Part shown: piece by piece, positions 15,914 to 23,470 of the stretch | How the letters are laid out: each line of letters begins with the position of its first letter | Position numbering within the stretch: position 1 is the first letter of the stretch | DNA from: Thermodesulfobacteriota bacterium | GTDB lineage: Bacteria; Desulfobacterota; WTBG01; CAIYCZ01; CAIRTM01 | DNA: 32,980 nt | NCBI GenBank assembly: GCA_028282925.1 | Contig: JANQGV010000254.1 | Span: 1-32,980 of the forward strand | Direction: 5' to 3' | Made by a program: the position numbers and the translations under genes | Notes under the pieces: generated by a model | What the model saw: only the letters and a program-made list of their open reading frames with translations | Database searches by the model: none | Told to the model about the DNA's origin: nothing

Positions 15914-16459
15914 CTAGGAATCGAGTATTTTCAAGGCCTTGTTAAGCCGTTTTTCCATATCTACGTTTTTGTTGGTAAGGGCCTGCTCCAGCCGATTGAA
16001 TTTATGCTGCAGCTTGGCAACCATCATTTGCAGGTCGTGCATTGCCTGGGCCTTGTTCTGTTCCGTACCGTCAAGTATTTCGCGCTGTTCCTTATCCCGG
16101 CCGATTTTTTCCAGGCGAAGATACAGCTCTTCAGTATTGAACGGCTTGCACAGGTAGTCATCGGCACCCATACGCATGGCCTGAATGGCCGAATCAATGG
16201 ATGCATACGCCGTCATGATAATGACCGGTATCGTACAATCCTTTTTCTTTACCGCTTCAAGGACGGCCAGACCATCGGCGCTTCCGGGCATCATCAGGTC
16301 GGTCAGCACGACATCATAGTCATTTTCAGCAATTTTTTCTATTGCTTCATCGCCGCTGGCCATGGTAACAATTTCGTAACCTTCTTTTTCCAGAAGTGCT
16401 TTCGTGTAGCCGCGAATATCTTCATCATCGTCAACCACTGCTATGTTAAGGTGATTCAC
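15914..16459 (-). CDS. Response regulator: receiver domain plus coiled-coil tail
   Basis: The receiver domain occupies about 120 residues. Numbered from an ATG at 16462, it has the acidic pocket at residues 11-13, phosphoacceptor Asp55 (LTDLMMPG), Thr84 (MTAY) and Lys106 (CKPF). No DNA-binding or enzymatic output follows; the last 60 residues are charged and heptad-like, probably a coiled coil for docking to a partner. AGGAGG is only two bases from that ATG but five from the next codon, GTG at 16457-16459, so GTG is the likelier start (181 residues). No kinase is adjacent; a soluble hybrid kinase lies at 29683. Confidence 0.9.
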   Translation of the reverse strand: MNHLNIAVVDDDEDIRGYTKALLEKEGYEIVTMASGDEAIEKIAENDYDVVLTDLMMPGSADGLAVLEAVKKKDCTIPVIIMTAYASIDSAIQAMRMGADDYLCKPFNTEELYLRLEKIGRDKEQREILDGTEQNKAQAMHDLQMMVAKLQHKFNRLEQALTNKNVDMEKRLNKALKILDS

Positions 16460-16644
16460 CATGCCCTCCTATGGTTGCTGAAAGATTACGTTAACCACGT
16501 GCCGTACACTCGGTAAAATCTATTTTTTAAGAATATAACGCAGTATTTTTCTCATTGCAATAGTATTATGAAAATTCCCAACCGGCCGCCTGTCGGCGCG
16601 TGGTCCGGAGGGAGGCTCTCCTGGGGCAAGGGTGAATATGCGGT

Positions 16645-16923
16645 TTATTGAATCTGTGACAGCGCTGCAGCGGTTGCAGGATAGCCTTCTGTTTCACGTT
16701 TGGCTTCGTCAATGGAGGATACTTTTTTCTCCCAGACGTTCAAATGCGTGTTCCATGAAAAATTCCGCTGTTCCAGGTCTTTCTTAATCGCGTCGGCATT
16801 GACAAAATAAACGGCAATGGAGTTGTCCGGCAGTAACAGTACTTTTGAATAAATCGAATGTGTTCCTGCCAGGGGTTCTGTTCCGAATGTTTCGACAATG
16901 TTCTGAAAAAGTGCTTTATCCAT
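16645..16923 (-). CDS. Hypothetical protein, 92 residues
   Basis: I recognise no family. The product is soluble, mixed alpha/beta in appearance, with NFSWNTHLNVWEKKV and a run of aliphatic residues SKVLLLPDNSIAVYFVNAD that looks like a beta hairpin. No signal peptide or membrane helix is seen. The ribosome site (GGAA about ten bases upstream) is weak. It lies upstream of, and on the same strand as, the response regulator at 15914, 185 bases away. Base composition resembles coding DNA and no better frame covers this stretch, so it is probably real. Confidence 0.55.
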   Translation of the reverse strand: MDKALFQNIVETFGTEPLAGTHSIYSKVLLLPDNSIAVYFVNADAIKKDLEQRNFSWNTHLNVWEKKVSSIDEAKRETEGYPATAAALSQIQ

Positions 16924-17430
16924 AGGTATGTTCCAGTTTTGTGTTATGTTGAAAATCCTTTTTTCCCTCTTTTGTAGAATACCAAAACTTTGCGCGGAAT
17001 AAAAGGGCTTTTGTGAAGGGCGGCAGGGTATGGCGTGCCGGGGGAGCGGTGTCTATACTACAGCAAAGCCCTTAATGGTATTTCACCTTAAGGGCTTCGT
17101 GTTTTGTCCGGTGGTGGCGTTCCGTTACCCACTGCTGAAAATCTCAATCTCTCATCCAAGCCCTACCACGGATCACTGTGACCAAAAGGGCTCATCTGTC
17201 ATTGTGTTAGATTTTCGCCTCTAACGGAGTCTCGCTCATCCCAGACTCATCTGTCTTCTAATTGTGATTATAATACCTTTCCGCAGCATTTCAAGTAGGA
17301 AGAATATATTGTCCTCCGCTGCGAATCGATGCGTCGGGAAATGATAAGCTATTGTGAAGTGTTATCAGAAACAGTCTCCCGTAAATTTTTTGTTTAGGGT
17401 TTCTCACCATACGTATGCTAATAAAACAAA
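16924..17430. other. Hairpin-rich intergenic region without a gene
   Basis: No convincing gene is seen. Three inverted repeats stand out: AAGCCCTTAA (17066-17075) with TTAAGGGCTT (17088-17097), extended by GGT/ACC; GTTAGA (17206-17211) with TCTAAC (17220-17225); and GAGTCT (17227-17232) with AGACTC (17243-17248). The ten-base word CTCATCTGTC occurs at 17191 and again at 17246. None has a clear T-run. It could be a remnant of a mobile element or hold a structured RNA. Confidence 0.4.
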
Positions 17431-17674
17431 GAGGCTGCCGGATACTGTCCATCTCCTGTGTTGCGCTCAGCTTTCGTCACTGCGGAGTACAGTCAAGTAC
17501 GCCTCATGATCAACAGAAAAAACAATAAAAAGAGTTTTTCCTGTTGAAGGAAACAATGCACGTACGTGCCCTTTGTTTTCCCATTTCAGGGAAAACAAGG
17601 CAACCGCTACGCGGTTGTTTATTGCCACCTCAAGGTTTCGCGCGCCCTGTATCCGAACATTCTCCGGCAGCCTC
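17431..17674. repeat. Family A repeat copy interrupted by a 126-bp structured insertion
   Basis: Ends GAGGCTGCCGGA and TCTCCGGCAGCCTC match the other copies, and the interior AAGTACGCCTCATG and CGCGCCCTGTATCCGAACATT are also family A. Between them lies extra DNA bounded by CCTCA at 17502-17506 and 17628-17632. The insert contains an imperfect stem (17511-17523 with 17534-17546), the palindrome GCACGTACGTGC (17558-17569), a ten-base stem TTGTTTTCCC/GGGAAAACAA (17573-17598) and CAACCGC/GCGGTTG (17601-17617). Confidence 0.82.
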
Positions 17675-17737
17675 TCATCATGGGGGAGTTCAAAAGCCTT
17701 CCAGAAATGTCGCCATTTTCCTCGTCCGCTTGTTTGC

Positions 17738-17766
17738 TTGACAGCCTTTTTTTTACTGCTTATACT
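17738..17766 (+). promoter_or_regulatory. Strong sigma-70-like promoter for the thioesterase
   Basis: TTGACA (17738-17743), a 17-base spacer and TATACT (17761-17766) form a near-consensus promoter. The predicted start near 17773 leaves a 40-base leader before the ATG at 17812, with AAAGGAGA as ribosome site. Confidence 0.75.
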
Positions 17767-17811
17767 GCGTGCTGATATGTATGTGACGGTGTTGAGAAAA
17801 GGAGATGTCCT

Positions 17812-18240
17812 ATGGAAAACCATGATCATTTGATTCTGGTGAAAGAAAAGTATAATGAAGATACCTTCAGCCACCATCTTGGTATTGTGCTTGATGAACT
17901 TACCGACGATGACATTATGATGCATATGGACCTGAGGCCCGACATGCTGAACCTCTATAACCGACCGCATGGGGGAGTTATCTACGCACTGGCCGATGCA
18001 GCTTTTTCCGTTATCGCCAACAGCAGGAATAATATATCCGTGGCGCTGGATTGTACCATCACCTATCACAACGGTCCTGACGTCGGTCAGACACTGTATG
18101 TGCATGGCCGTACCCTGTCGGTTTCAAAACGAGTGGGCAGTTACCTGTTCGATGTGTATTGCATGGAGGACGGTGAGCGAAAAAAAATTGCTACCATGAA
18201 GGGTACTGCCTTCCGCACCGGCCGAGCCATTGTTGATTAG
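17812..18240 (+). CDS. Hot-dog fold thioesterase, PaaI/4HBT type
   Basis: A 142-residue single-domain acyl-CoA thioesterase. The hot-dog signature is NRPHGGVIYALADAAFS (about residues 49-65), where HGG and the Ala-Asp on the central helix form the thioester site in PaaI-type enzymes. VALDCTITYHNG continues the sheet and FRTGRA closes it. Length and motif match PaaI-like enzymes, which hydrolyse aryl- or short acyl-CoA esters; the substrate cannot be predicted. It has its own strong promoter, and a family B repeat follows its stop. Confidence 0.85.
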   Translation: MENHDHLILVKEKYNEDTFSHHLGIVLDELTDDDIMMHMDLRPDMLNLYNRPHGGVIYALADAAFSVIANSRNNISVALDCTITYHNGPDVGQTLYVHGRTLSVSKRVGSYLFDVYCMEDGERKKIATMKGTAFRTGRAIVD

Positions 18241-18257
18241 TAAAACGAATAGCTCGT

Positions 18258-18537
18258 AGCGATTCGTGGAGAATATGTTTATAAGACGCTGTGCGTCTTT
18301 TCCCCCTTTTCTTTGTTCGCCCCAAAGAAAAGGGGGAAAAGAAAAGGCGCCCTGCAACTTGTCCCGCCTTATCAGGCGGGATACCCTCGCGGCACGATTT
18401 CAGTCGGCGGGTCAACAAACTCGCCCCTGAAAAACGGTGCTCAAACATGTCGACCCTTATCCCTCCTGAAATCGCTGCACTCGGCTGCGTTGCAATGGGA
18501 TTGAGAAAGTCCGTACCTAGCTAACAGTAAAAGCTTT
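18258..18537. repeat. Family B long intergenic repeat, copy 1
   Basis: About 280 bp that match, with few differences, the copy at 25701-25963. Shared landmarks are AGCGATTCG, GTTTATAAGACGCT, a perfect stem CTTTTCTTTG/CAAAGAAAAG, GGCGCCCTGCAACTTGTC, TCAGTCGGCGGGTCAACAAA, CTCAAACATGTCGACCCTT and CTGCACTCGGCTGCGTTGCA. This copy carries about 20 extra bases holding a CCCGCC/GGCGGG hairpin. Open frames on both strands across the repeat are not genes. Together with short flanks it fills 18241-18625. Confidence 0.85.
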
Positions 18538-18625
18538 TGTTCATCGATGCTTCATGTTCTGTTGTAGCGTTTTTTAAGTACTCAGAAGGGTTCCTCCTAA
18601 CCCCCCGCTTTATTGGCGATGGGAA

Positions 18626-19087
18626 TTACCGTTTCTCCAGCATCTTAAGGGCTTCCAGGATGGTTTCGGTCTGGGTGCGCACTTTATCCTTCCATTGCGG
18701 ATTATCTCCAAGATAGAGAACCGCCAGGCGGCTGAATTCCCGGGCCTGCTGAAGCCTTCCTTTTGCCAGCCAGCCTTCCGCAAGATAGTAGTAGTTTTCG
18801 CCGTTTTGCGGATTGAGTCCGATTGCGCGTTCAAAAAGGCGAATTGCATCGTCGATTTTTTTATTTTCAAGCAGCCTGCACCCGTGTTCCGTCAACTGCA
18901 GGGAAGCTACGGCATGAGGGGGAGGTTGTGGTGATGCTGTTCCCGGCTTTTCGTGCGGCGAAGAGGTGTTTTTGGTCTGGTCTTTTTGTGTGGCCGTTTG
19001 TACCTGTACGCCGCACCCCCACGTTATCCAAAGCAGCAGGGCAACAAGCAGGCTGCAGATCGGTTTATCTTTTTTTGAAAATACCAT
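18626..19087 (-). CDS. TPR lipoprotein
   Basis: A 153-residue predicted lipoprotein. The signal peptide has a basic start (FSKKDKP), a hydrophobic core and a lipobox-like WGC, so Cys25 would be lipidated. A proline- and threonine-rich linker (about 30-60) leads to two TPR-like helical repeats, TEHGCRLLENKKIDDAIRLF and YYYLAEGWLAKGRLQQAREF. Its first 23 bases overlap the end of the PBP1b gene, so the two are translated together. In other bacteria outer-membrane lipoproteins such as LpoB activate PBP1b; this protein is not LpoB-like in sequence, but its position makes it a candidate functional counterpart (inference). Confidence 0.78.
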   Translation of the reverse strand: MVFSKKDKPICSLLVALLLWITWGCGVQVQTATQKDQTKNTSSPHEKPGTASPQPPPHAVASLQLTEHGCRLLENKKIDDAIRLFERAIGLNPQNGENYYYLAEGWLAKGRLQQAREFSRLAVLYLGDNPQWKDKVRTQTETILEALKMLEKR

Positions 19088-21422
19088 GGATACCTTTCAT
19101 GATTTTATGCAAAGGGTTTTTAGTGTGGGGCCTGCGGCAAGGTTTTGAAGGTGCCAGGTTTTCAATAAAATATTCCTTTCCGGGATTCGGGCAGGTTTCG
19201 GACTTCGCAAGCATACCTGTTTGCGGGCAGATCACCTTTTGCACAATACCCGGAGGCGGCATGAACCAGGAACCTGAAATGTGTGGCGTGAGTGCCGACA
19301 TCAGCTCCGCCCATATCGGCACGGCCGCGCCTGCTCCGGTGGCCTGTATCGATGTCCCATCGTCGAAACCAACCCATATAAGGGCCAGAAGGTCGGGGGT
19401 ATAGCCGATAAACCATGCATCCCGGTAATTGTCGGTGGTTCCGGTTTTGCCGGCAGCGGGGAACGTGATGTCGAGGTCGTGGAGCGAACGGGCTGTGCCA
19501 TCTGTTACAACGCTTTTGAGCAGCGAATTCATGATAAATGCTTTTGCAGGGCTGACGGCCTGTACGATCTCTATGTGCGTGCGCTGCAGTACAGAGCCCC
19601 GGTCATTGACAACATCTTTGACGGCAAGGGGATACGGCAGCATCCCATCGGCCGCGAAACAGCAGTACGCGCGTGCGAGTTCCAGGGGTATTACCTCGAA
19701 TGAGCCCAGCGCAAGCGAGGGATAGGGCTTGAATTCGGTGGTGATGCCCATGGTTCGGGCTGTTTGTATTATGTTGTCGAGTCCTGCCTGCATTGCAACA
19801 GCCACAGCCGGACGATTGACCGACCCTGCAATTGCGTCACGCAACGGCAGTGTTTCGGCGAGAACCTCTGAAAAGTTGTCCGGTGTCCAGGGGGTTCCGT
19901 CGACCGTATACGTTTTTTCTGCATTGGAAACCAGCGTGGACGGTGTGAAGGAGTCCAGGGCGGTTGCATACACAAGCGGCTTGAAGGCACTGCCCGGCTG
20001 GCGCCGGGCCTGGGTGATGCGGTTGAACTGGCTTTCGGCATAATTGCGGCCTCCCACCAGGGCACGGATGGCGCCGGTCCTGGGCTGCATAACAATGATA
20101 GCTCCCTGAAGGCGCCGGCCGGGTTCGGCCCGCAGCAGGGAAGGATTTGTTTCCTCCAATCTGGCGAGCCCATTTGAAAGAGCTTTCTCAGCCGCCGATT
20201 GAACCCAGGTATCAAGGCTCGTATAGATGGAAAGGCCGAGGGATGCAAGATCGTCCGCCGAGTAAAGGTTTTTCAACTGCCCGGAAACATAATCAATAAA
20301 ATAGCCGGCCTGTCGTTGTCTGACGGCATAGCCGACGGTCTCCAGGTGTGTTTGGAGGGCCTTATGCAGGTCGGCGGCATACAGCCAGTTGTTTGTATGC
20401 ATGGCATTGAGCACGCTGTTTCTGCGTTGCAGACTGCGTTCTTTGTGACTGTAGGGGGAATAGAGGTTGGGGGCCTTGATGAGCCCTGCCAGGGTTGCGG
20501 ATTCTGCTATGGACAGGTGCTCGGCCGCTTTTCCGAAATAGAACTGTGCTGCTTCGCCTATACCGTTGATGGAAACAGAGCCCTGCTGGCCCAGATAGAT
20601 CTCGTTCAGATAGATTTCAAGGATGATGTTTTTTTCGTACATGGCCTCCATGGTCAGGGCAATGAACAGCTCTTTGCATTTGCGTATCAGCGTGCGCTCC
20701 GGGGTGAGAAAATAACATTTTGCCAGTTGCTGGGTTATGGTGGATCCGCCGGCACGGATGCCGCCGTGGCGGAGGTTGGTGTATATCGCCCGCAGGATGC
20801 CCCGTGGATCAACACCAAAATGGCTGTAAAAACGCCGGTCTTCGGCTGCCAGCACGGCATGAATCAGGTGCTGGGGAACCCTGTCGATGGAGACCAGTTT
20901 TCTGCGTTCTCTTTCAGCCCCGTAAAAGAGCATTATTTCTTCCGGCTCAATTTCCAGAACGGCAACCGGTTCTCCGTATTCCAGGTCGGTAATTGACGCT
21001 ATGATCGTACCGTCCATCCTGATATGTACCGGGAAACCGGGGCGGCGTTGCGAGGCGGTGACCAGATCGTGAAGATATATCCTGATACCATCGGGTGCGA
21101 CTGCGTATCTGCCTTTCTGGTCCACAGAGCTTTCGGAAGCACGATATCCGAGGTTCTTCAGTTTTTTAACCAGGAGTTCCTTATCAAGATGCTGCCCGGG
21201 ATACAGCAGGGTGCTGTCGGAGTAAACTTTTGACGGTATGCTCCAACGGCGTCCTGAAAAACGTTTGTCGATAAGGGCCGCCAGAAACAGGCAATACAGC
21301 AGCATGCCTGTCAATGCAAACAGGCAGGCAAGCAACACCGGATACCTCAGGCGTTTCCTGAACGGCTTTTTGGCCGAAGTGGATTTTTTTCTTTTCGGTG
21401 AGGATGGTCTCTTTTTCTTCAT
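19065..21422 (-). CDS. mrcB: Bifunctional penicillin-binding protein 1B (transglycosylase/transpeptidase)
   Basis: A 785-residue class A PBP that polymerises and cross-links peptidoglycan. A basic cytoplasmic tail (residues 1-27) precedes one membrane helix (28-50). Residues 60-165 resemble the UB2H region of PBP1B. The GT51 domain shows AAEDRRFYSHFGVDP (catalytic Glu194), GGSTITQQLAK and LNEIYLGQ. The transpeptidase has SAFK (478-481), SVN (534-536) and KTG (659-661). Start ATG at 21422 has GGGGA upstream. The C-terminus ends in a basic tail that overlaps the TPR lipoprotein gene. The UB2H-like region favours PBP1B over PBP1A. Confidence 0.93.
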   Translation of the reverse strand: MKKKRPSSPKRKKSTSAKKPFRKRLRYPVLLACLFALTGMLLYCLFLAALIDKRFSGRRWSIPSKVYSDSTLLYPGQHLDKELLVKKLKNLGYRASESSVDQKGRYAVAPDGIRIYLHDLVTASQRRPGFPVHIRMDGTIIASITDLEYGEPVAVLEIEPEEIMLFYGAERERRKLVSIDRVPQHLIHAVLAAEDRRFYSHFGVDPRGILRAIYTNLRHGGIRAGGSTITQQLAKCYFLTPERTLIRKCKELFIALTMEAMYEKNIILEIYLNEIYLGQQGSVSINGIGEAAQFYFGKAAEHLSIAESATLAGLIKAPNLYSPYSHKERSLQRRNSVLNAMHTNNWLYAADLHKALQTHLETVGYAVRQRQAGYFIDYVSGQLKNLYSADDLASLGLSIYTSLDTWVQSAAEKALSNGLARLEETNPSLLRAEPGRRLQGAIIVMQPRTGAIRALVGGRNYAESQFNRITQARRQPGSAFKPLVYATALDSFTPSTLVSNAEKTYTVDGTPWTPDNFSEVLAETLPLRDAIAGSVNRPAVAVAMQAGLDNIIQTARTMGITTEFKPYPSLALGSFEVIPLELARAYCCFAADGMLPYPLAVKDVVNDRGSVLQRTHIEIVQAVSPAKAFIMNSLLKSVVTDGTARSLHDLDITFPAAGKTGTTDNYRDAWFIGYTPDLLALIWVGFDDGTSIQATGAGAAVPIWAELMSALTPHISGSWFMPPPGIVQKVICPQTGMLAKSETCPNPGKEYFIENLAPSKPCRRPHTKNPLHKIMKGIHGIFKKR

Positions 21423-21721
21423 GGCACGTCCCCGCAGTATACCGCAATCCGGCAGTCGATGCTACAAAACAGACACTGCAATATTTACCTGCCGTACATC
21501 CTCCCGCACCAGGTCCGTTTGAAACCATGGGCTTTGTAACAGCCTGTATTTTGTCGCCTTTTTTTTTGCAGGAGACGATATTTTGACGGGTAACGTATGG
21601 CCACAAATCTGCTTTTTGGTTGAAAGTATAGATATTTCAAAACTTTACGTTTGATCTGGTAAAGATGGTATATTCCTTGCACTTTTATAAAGCAGAAGAC
21701 GAAAAAAAGGAGGCATACGCT

Positions 21722-22117
21722 ATGAAAGCTTTAGTCGTGGATGATAACAGCTGCTTACGGACACTTTTTCAGATGTTCTTACAGAACCTGGGATTTGTCA
21801 CAGACGAAGCTGCCGATGGTGATGTTGCTTTTCAGAAGATACAGCAGGAAGAGTACGATTGTATCATGTGCGATATGGAAATGCCCCAGGTATCCGGTCA
21901 GGAATTTTACAGTCTGGTTGAATCATATTTCCCTGAAAAGCTGCAGCGCATCTTCTTTGCCACCGGAAGCAGTTTGGATGGAGAGCATAGAGAGTTTTTT
22001 GATTCAATAGCCTGTCCGGTTTTGCAGAAACCCTTTACCATTGAGGAGCTAAAGGAAGTTCTGGAAACGTCACTGGGGGTGTGTTGTCATACGTCCTCTC
22101 GCAAGAAAGTCGCTTAA
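21722..22117 (+). CDS. Stand-alone response regulator receiver protein
   Basis: A 131-residue CheY-like protein. The pocket is Asp7-Asp8, the phosphoacceptor Asp51 (IMCDMEMP), Thr81 (FATGSS) and Lys103 (LQKPF). There is no output domain; a short tail with two cysteines and RKK follows. The ATG at 21722 is chosen because AAAGGAGG stands eight bases before it; a longer frame from 21665 has no such site. It must signal by protein contact, perhaps in a phosphorelay with the hybrid kinase at 29683. A family A repeat begins five bases after the stop. Confidence 0.9.
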   Translation: MKALVVDDNSCLRTLFQMFLQNLGFVTDEAADGDVAFQKIQQEEYDCIMCDMEMPQVSGQEFYSLVESYFPEKLQRIFFATGSSLDGEHREFFDSIACPVLQKPFTIEELKEVLETSLGVCCHTSSRKKVA

Positions 22118-22121
22118 GGGA

Positions 22122-22246
22122 GAGGCTGCCGGGAAACCTCCATCTACTGCGTTGTGCGAATCACTCACCATTGCGACGTACTCTAAAGTACGCCTCATGG
22201 TTCGTGATATCACACGCCTTGTATCTGAACATTTTCCGGCAGCCTC
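22122..22246. repeat. Family A palindromic intergenic repeat, full-length copy
   Basis: A 125-bp element with ends GAGGCTGCCGGGAAA and TTTTCCGGCAGCCTC, one mismatch between arms. The interior keeps TGCGTTGTGCG, ACGTAC with GTACGCCTCATGG, and ACACGCCTTGTATCTGAACA. It starts five bases after the response regulator stop. Confidence 0.88.
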
Positions 22247-22274
22247 CATTCGTGAAGGTATCGGGATAAACGTT

Positions 22275-22310
22275 GAAACTGCTCATTGCGCAAGCGCAAT
22301 GGGCAGTTTC
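22275..22310. terminator. Long hairpin between convergent genes, probable bidirectional terminator
   Basis: A 17-base stem with a two-base loop: GAAACTGCTCATTGCGC (22275-22291) pairs with GCGCAATGGGCAGTTTC (22294-22310), one wobble only. AATTTAATAT follows on the plus side. It lies between the response regulator and the membrane protein gene, which converge here. The lack of a long T-run lowers certainty about termination. Confidence 0.6.
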
Positions 22311-22382
22311 AATTTAATATAAGATGAGGGGTATTTTGGGTCGGTCCTGCTGATGCACGAAAACGATACGGAGGATCAGGCC

Positions 22383-23144
22383 CTATTCATAGGGGCATTC
22401 CCGCAGCATCCGCTCAATATAAAAGCCTCTGTCCATAACCAGCTTACCGTCGGTATTATAGGCTAGAATGTCAACACGGTTGAATTTCGGGCCGATATCG
22501 GGCTGCGTTATACGTGCCTGTACCTGCTTCAGGTATTTGATGCTGAAGTCTGATCCGCTTGTATAATCAACGGGCATACCGGAATACAGCAGGGTTTTGG
22601 GCCAGACATCGTATACCGGTGGAATGCTTTCGCGGTTGCTGGCTACAACAAAGACATAGCCGGACGCTGTTTTGTTCTTGCCGGTTGTGTTGAGTAATTT
22701 GAAAGAGCAGTTGAAGTCAAGAGACAGATTTATGCGGGTAACGTCCACGTTTTCAATATCCAGCACAGAAGGTCCGGGCAATGCTGTGTCGGTGTTGATC
22801 TCGCCGTCGAGAATTGTCTGGGAAGGGCCGTTGCTGCCTTTACCGCTGACATCAAAATGATTGAAGCGTTTTTTGATAATATCATCGGCCCACTTTCTGT
22901 AGTCGTCGGTTTCCCTTTTTTCGGCCTGCAGTTGCCGGACGCTTTCAGTCAACATGGCAACGGTTTTTTTACTGGATGTGCTGCGTTGCAGGATGTGCAA
23001 GTATCCGGCCGTGCTTATTATGCTGGCGCATACCGTACAGATCACAATTGTCGCCAGGGTTTTTATGAAGGAATAACTGATTCGGGCGGATATGCGCCTG
23101 CCGCTTTTTTCCGACATAAACAGAATCGTCATTTTAGGGTCCAT
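22383..23144 (-). CDS. Single-pass membrane protein with coiled coil, unknown function
   Basis: A 253-residue protein. The first 25 residues (MDPKMTILFMSEKSGRRISARIS) resemble the cytoplasmic start of M23-type cell-wall peptidases, followed by one membrane helix (about 28-50) and a coiled coil (SSKKTVAMLTESVRQLQAEKRE). The remainder, which should be periplasmic, is beta-rich and has no M23 zinc motif. It contains LSLDFNCSFKLLNT and a stretch near DVWPKTLLYSGMPV. The start MDPKM at 23144 is preferred because GTGAGG lies before it; six extra codons upstream lack a site. I cannot name its role; a cell-envelope function is likely. Confidence 0.75.
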   Translation of the reverse strand: MDPKMTILFMSEKSGRRISARISYSFIKTLATIVICTVCASIISTAGYLHILQRSTSSKKTVAMLTESVRQLQAEKRETDDYRKWADDIIKKRFNHFDVSGKGSNGPSQTILDGEINTDTALPGPSVLDIENVDVTRINLSLDFNCSFKLLNTTGKNKTASGYVFVVASNRESIPPVYDVWPKTLLYSGMPVDYTSGSDFSIKYLKQVQARITQPDIGPKFNRVDILAYNTDGKLVMDRGFYIERMLRECPYE

Positions 23145-23470
23145 TGGTAACCTCACCATCAATCGTTATGCTAATAGGTCTTTTTTGCAAAGTGTTTATA
23201 TTTCATACATCGGATGGTTTTTTGTGAAGTTAAGTATTTTTCATAAAAAAAAGGAAGCATTTCCAGTCTGTTGTCGGATAGTGTCCAATATGTTGTGGGT
23301 TGTTTTACATTGACACACAAGGCCACTTTCGTTATAGTTATAAATTTCAACTATTTGATATTTGTTTTTTTCTTGCACAAGCCTTTTAGTGATACAGTGA
23401 GGATTTCTCTAAAAGGACACCACAGGTGTGTCCCCTAATCGAAAGTATGATGGATTCTGGAGAAACGGCT
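23145..23470. other. Divergent intergenic region before the AOR-family gene
   Basis: This stretch separates the minus-strand membrane protein from the oxidoreductase. It holds a strong promoter at 23310-23338 and otherwise AT-rich DNA. No gene is seen. Confidence 0.6.
23310..23338 (+). promoter_or_regulatory. Strong sigma-70-like promoter for the AOR-family gene
   Basis: TTGACA (23310-23315), a 17-base spacer and TATAGT (23333-23338) are near consensus. Transcription would start near 23345, giving a leader of about 125 bases before the ATG at 23471. Confidence 0.7.

Noticed and set aside
15809-16516. 235-residue plus-strand frame opposite the response regulator
   Set aside because: The receiver domain on the minus strand is complete and has all phosphorylation-site residues; the plus frame is antisense to it.
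17066-17097. Hairpin considered as a tRNA arm, integron attC site or terminator
   Set aside because: No full cloverleaf, no attC R-box pattern and no T-run follow it; it is left as an unexplained inverted repeat.
18191-18524. Short frames on both strands within repeat B copy 1
   Set aside because: They overlap each other and the repeat, and the matching frames in copy 2 diverge in length, so they are not conserved proteins.
20199-20996. 265-residue plus-strand frame opposite PBP1b
   Set aside because: It lies inside the transglycosylase-coding DNA of PBP1b and has no independent support.
2147-22246. Family A repeats considered as a CRISPR array
   Set aside because: Copies are kilobases apart, too long, and lack regularly spaced unique spacers; no cas gene is present.
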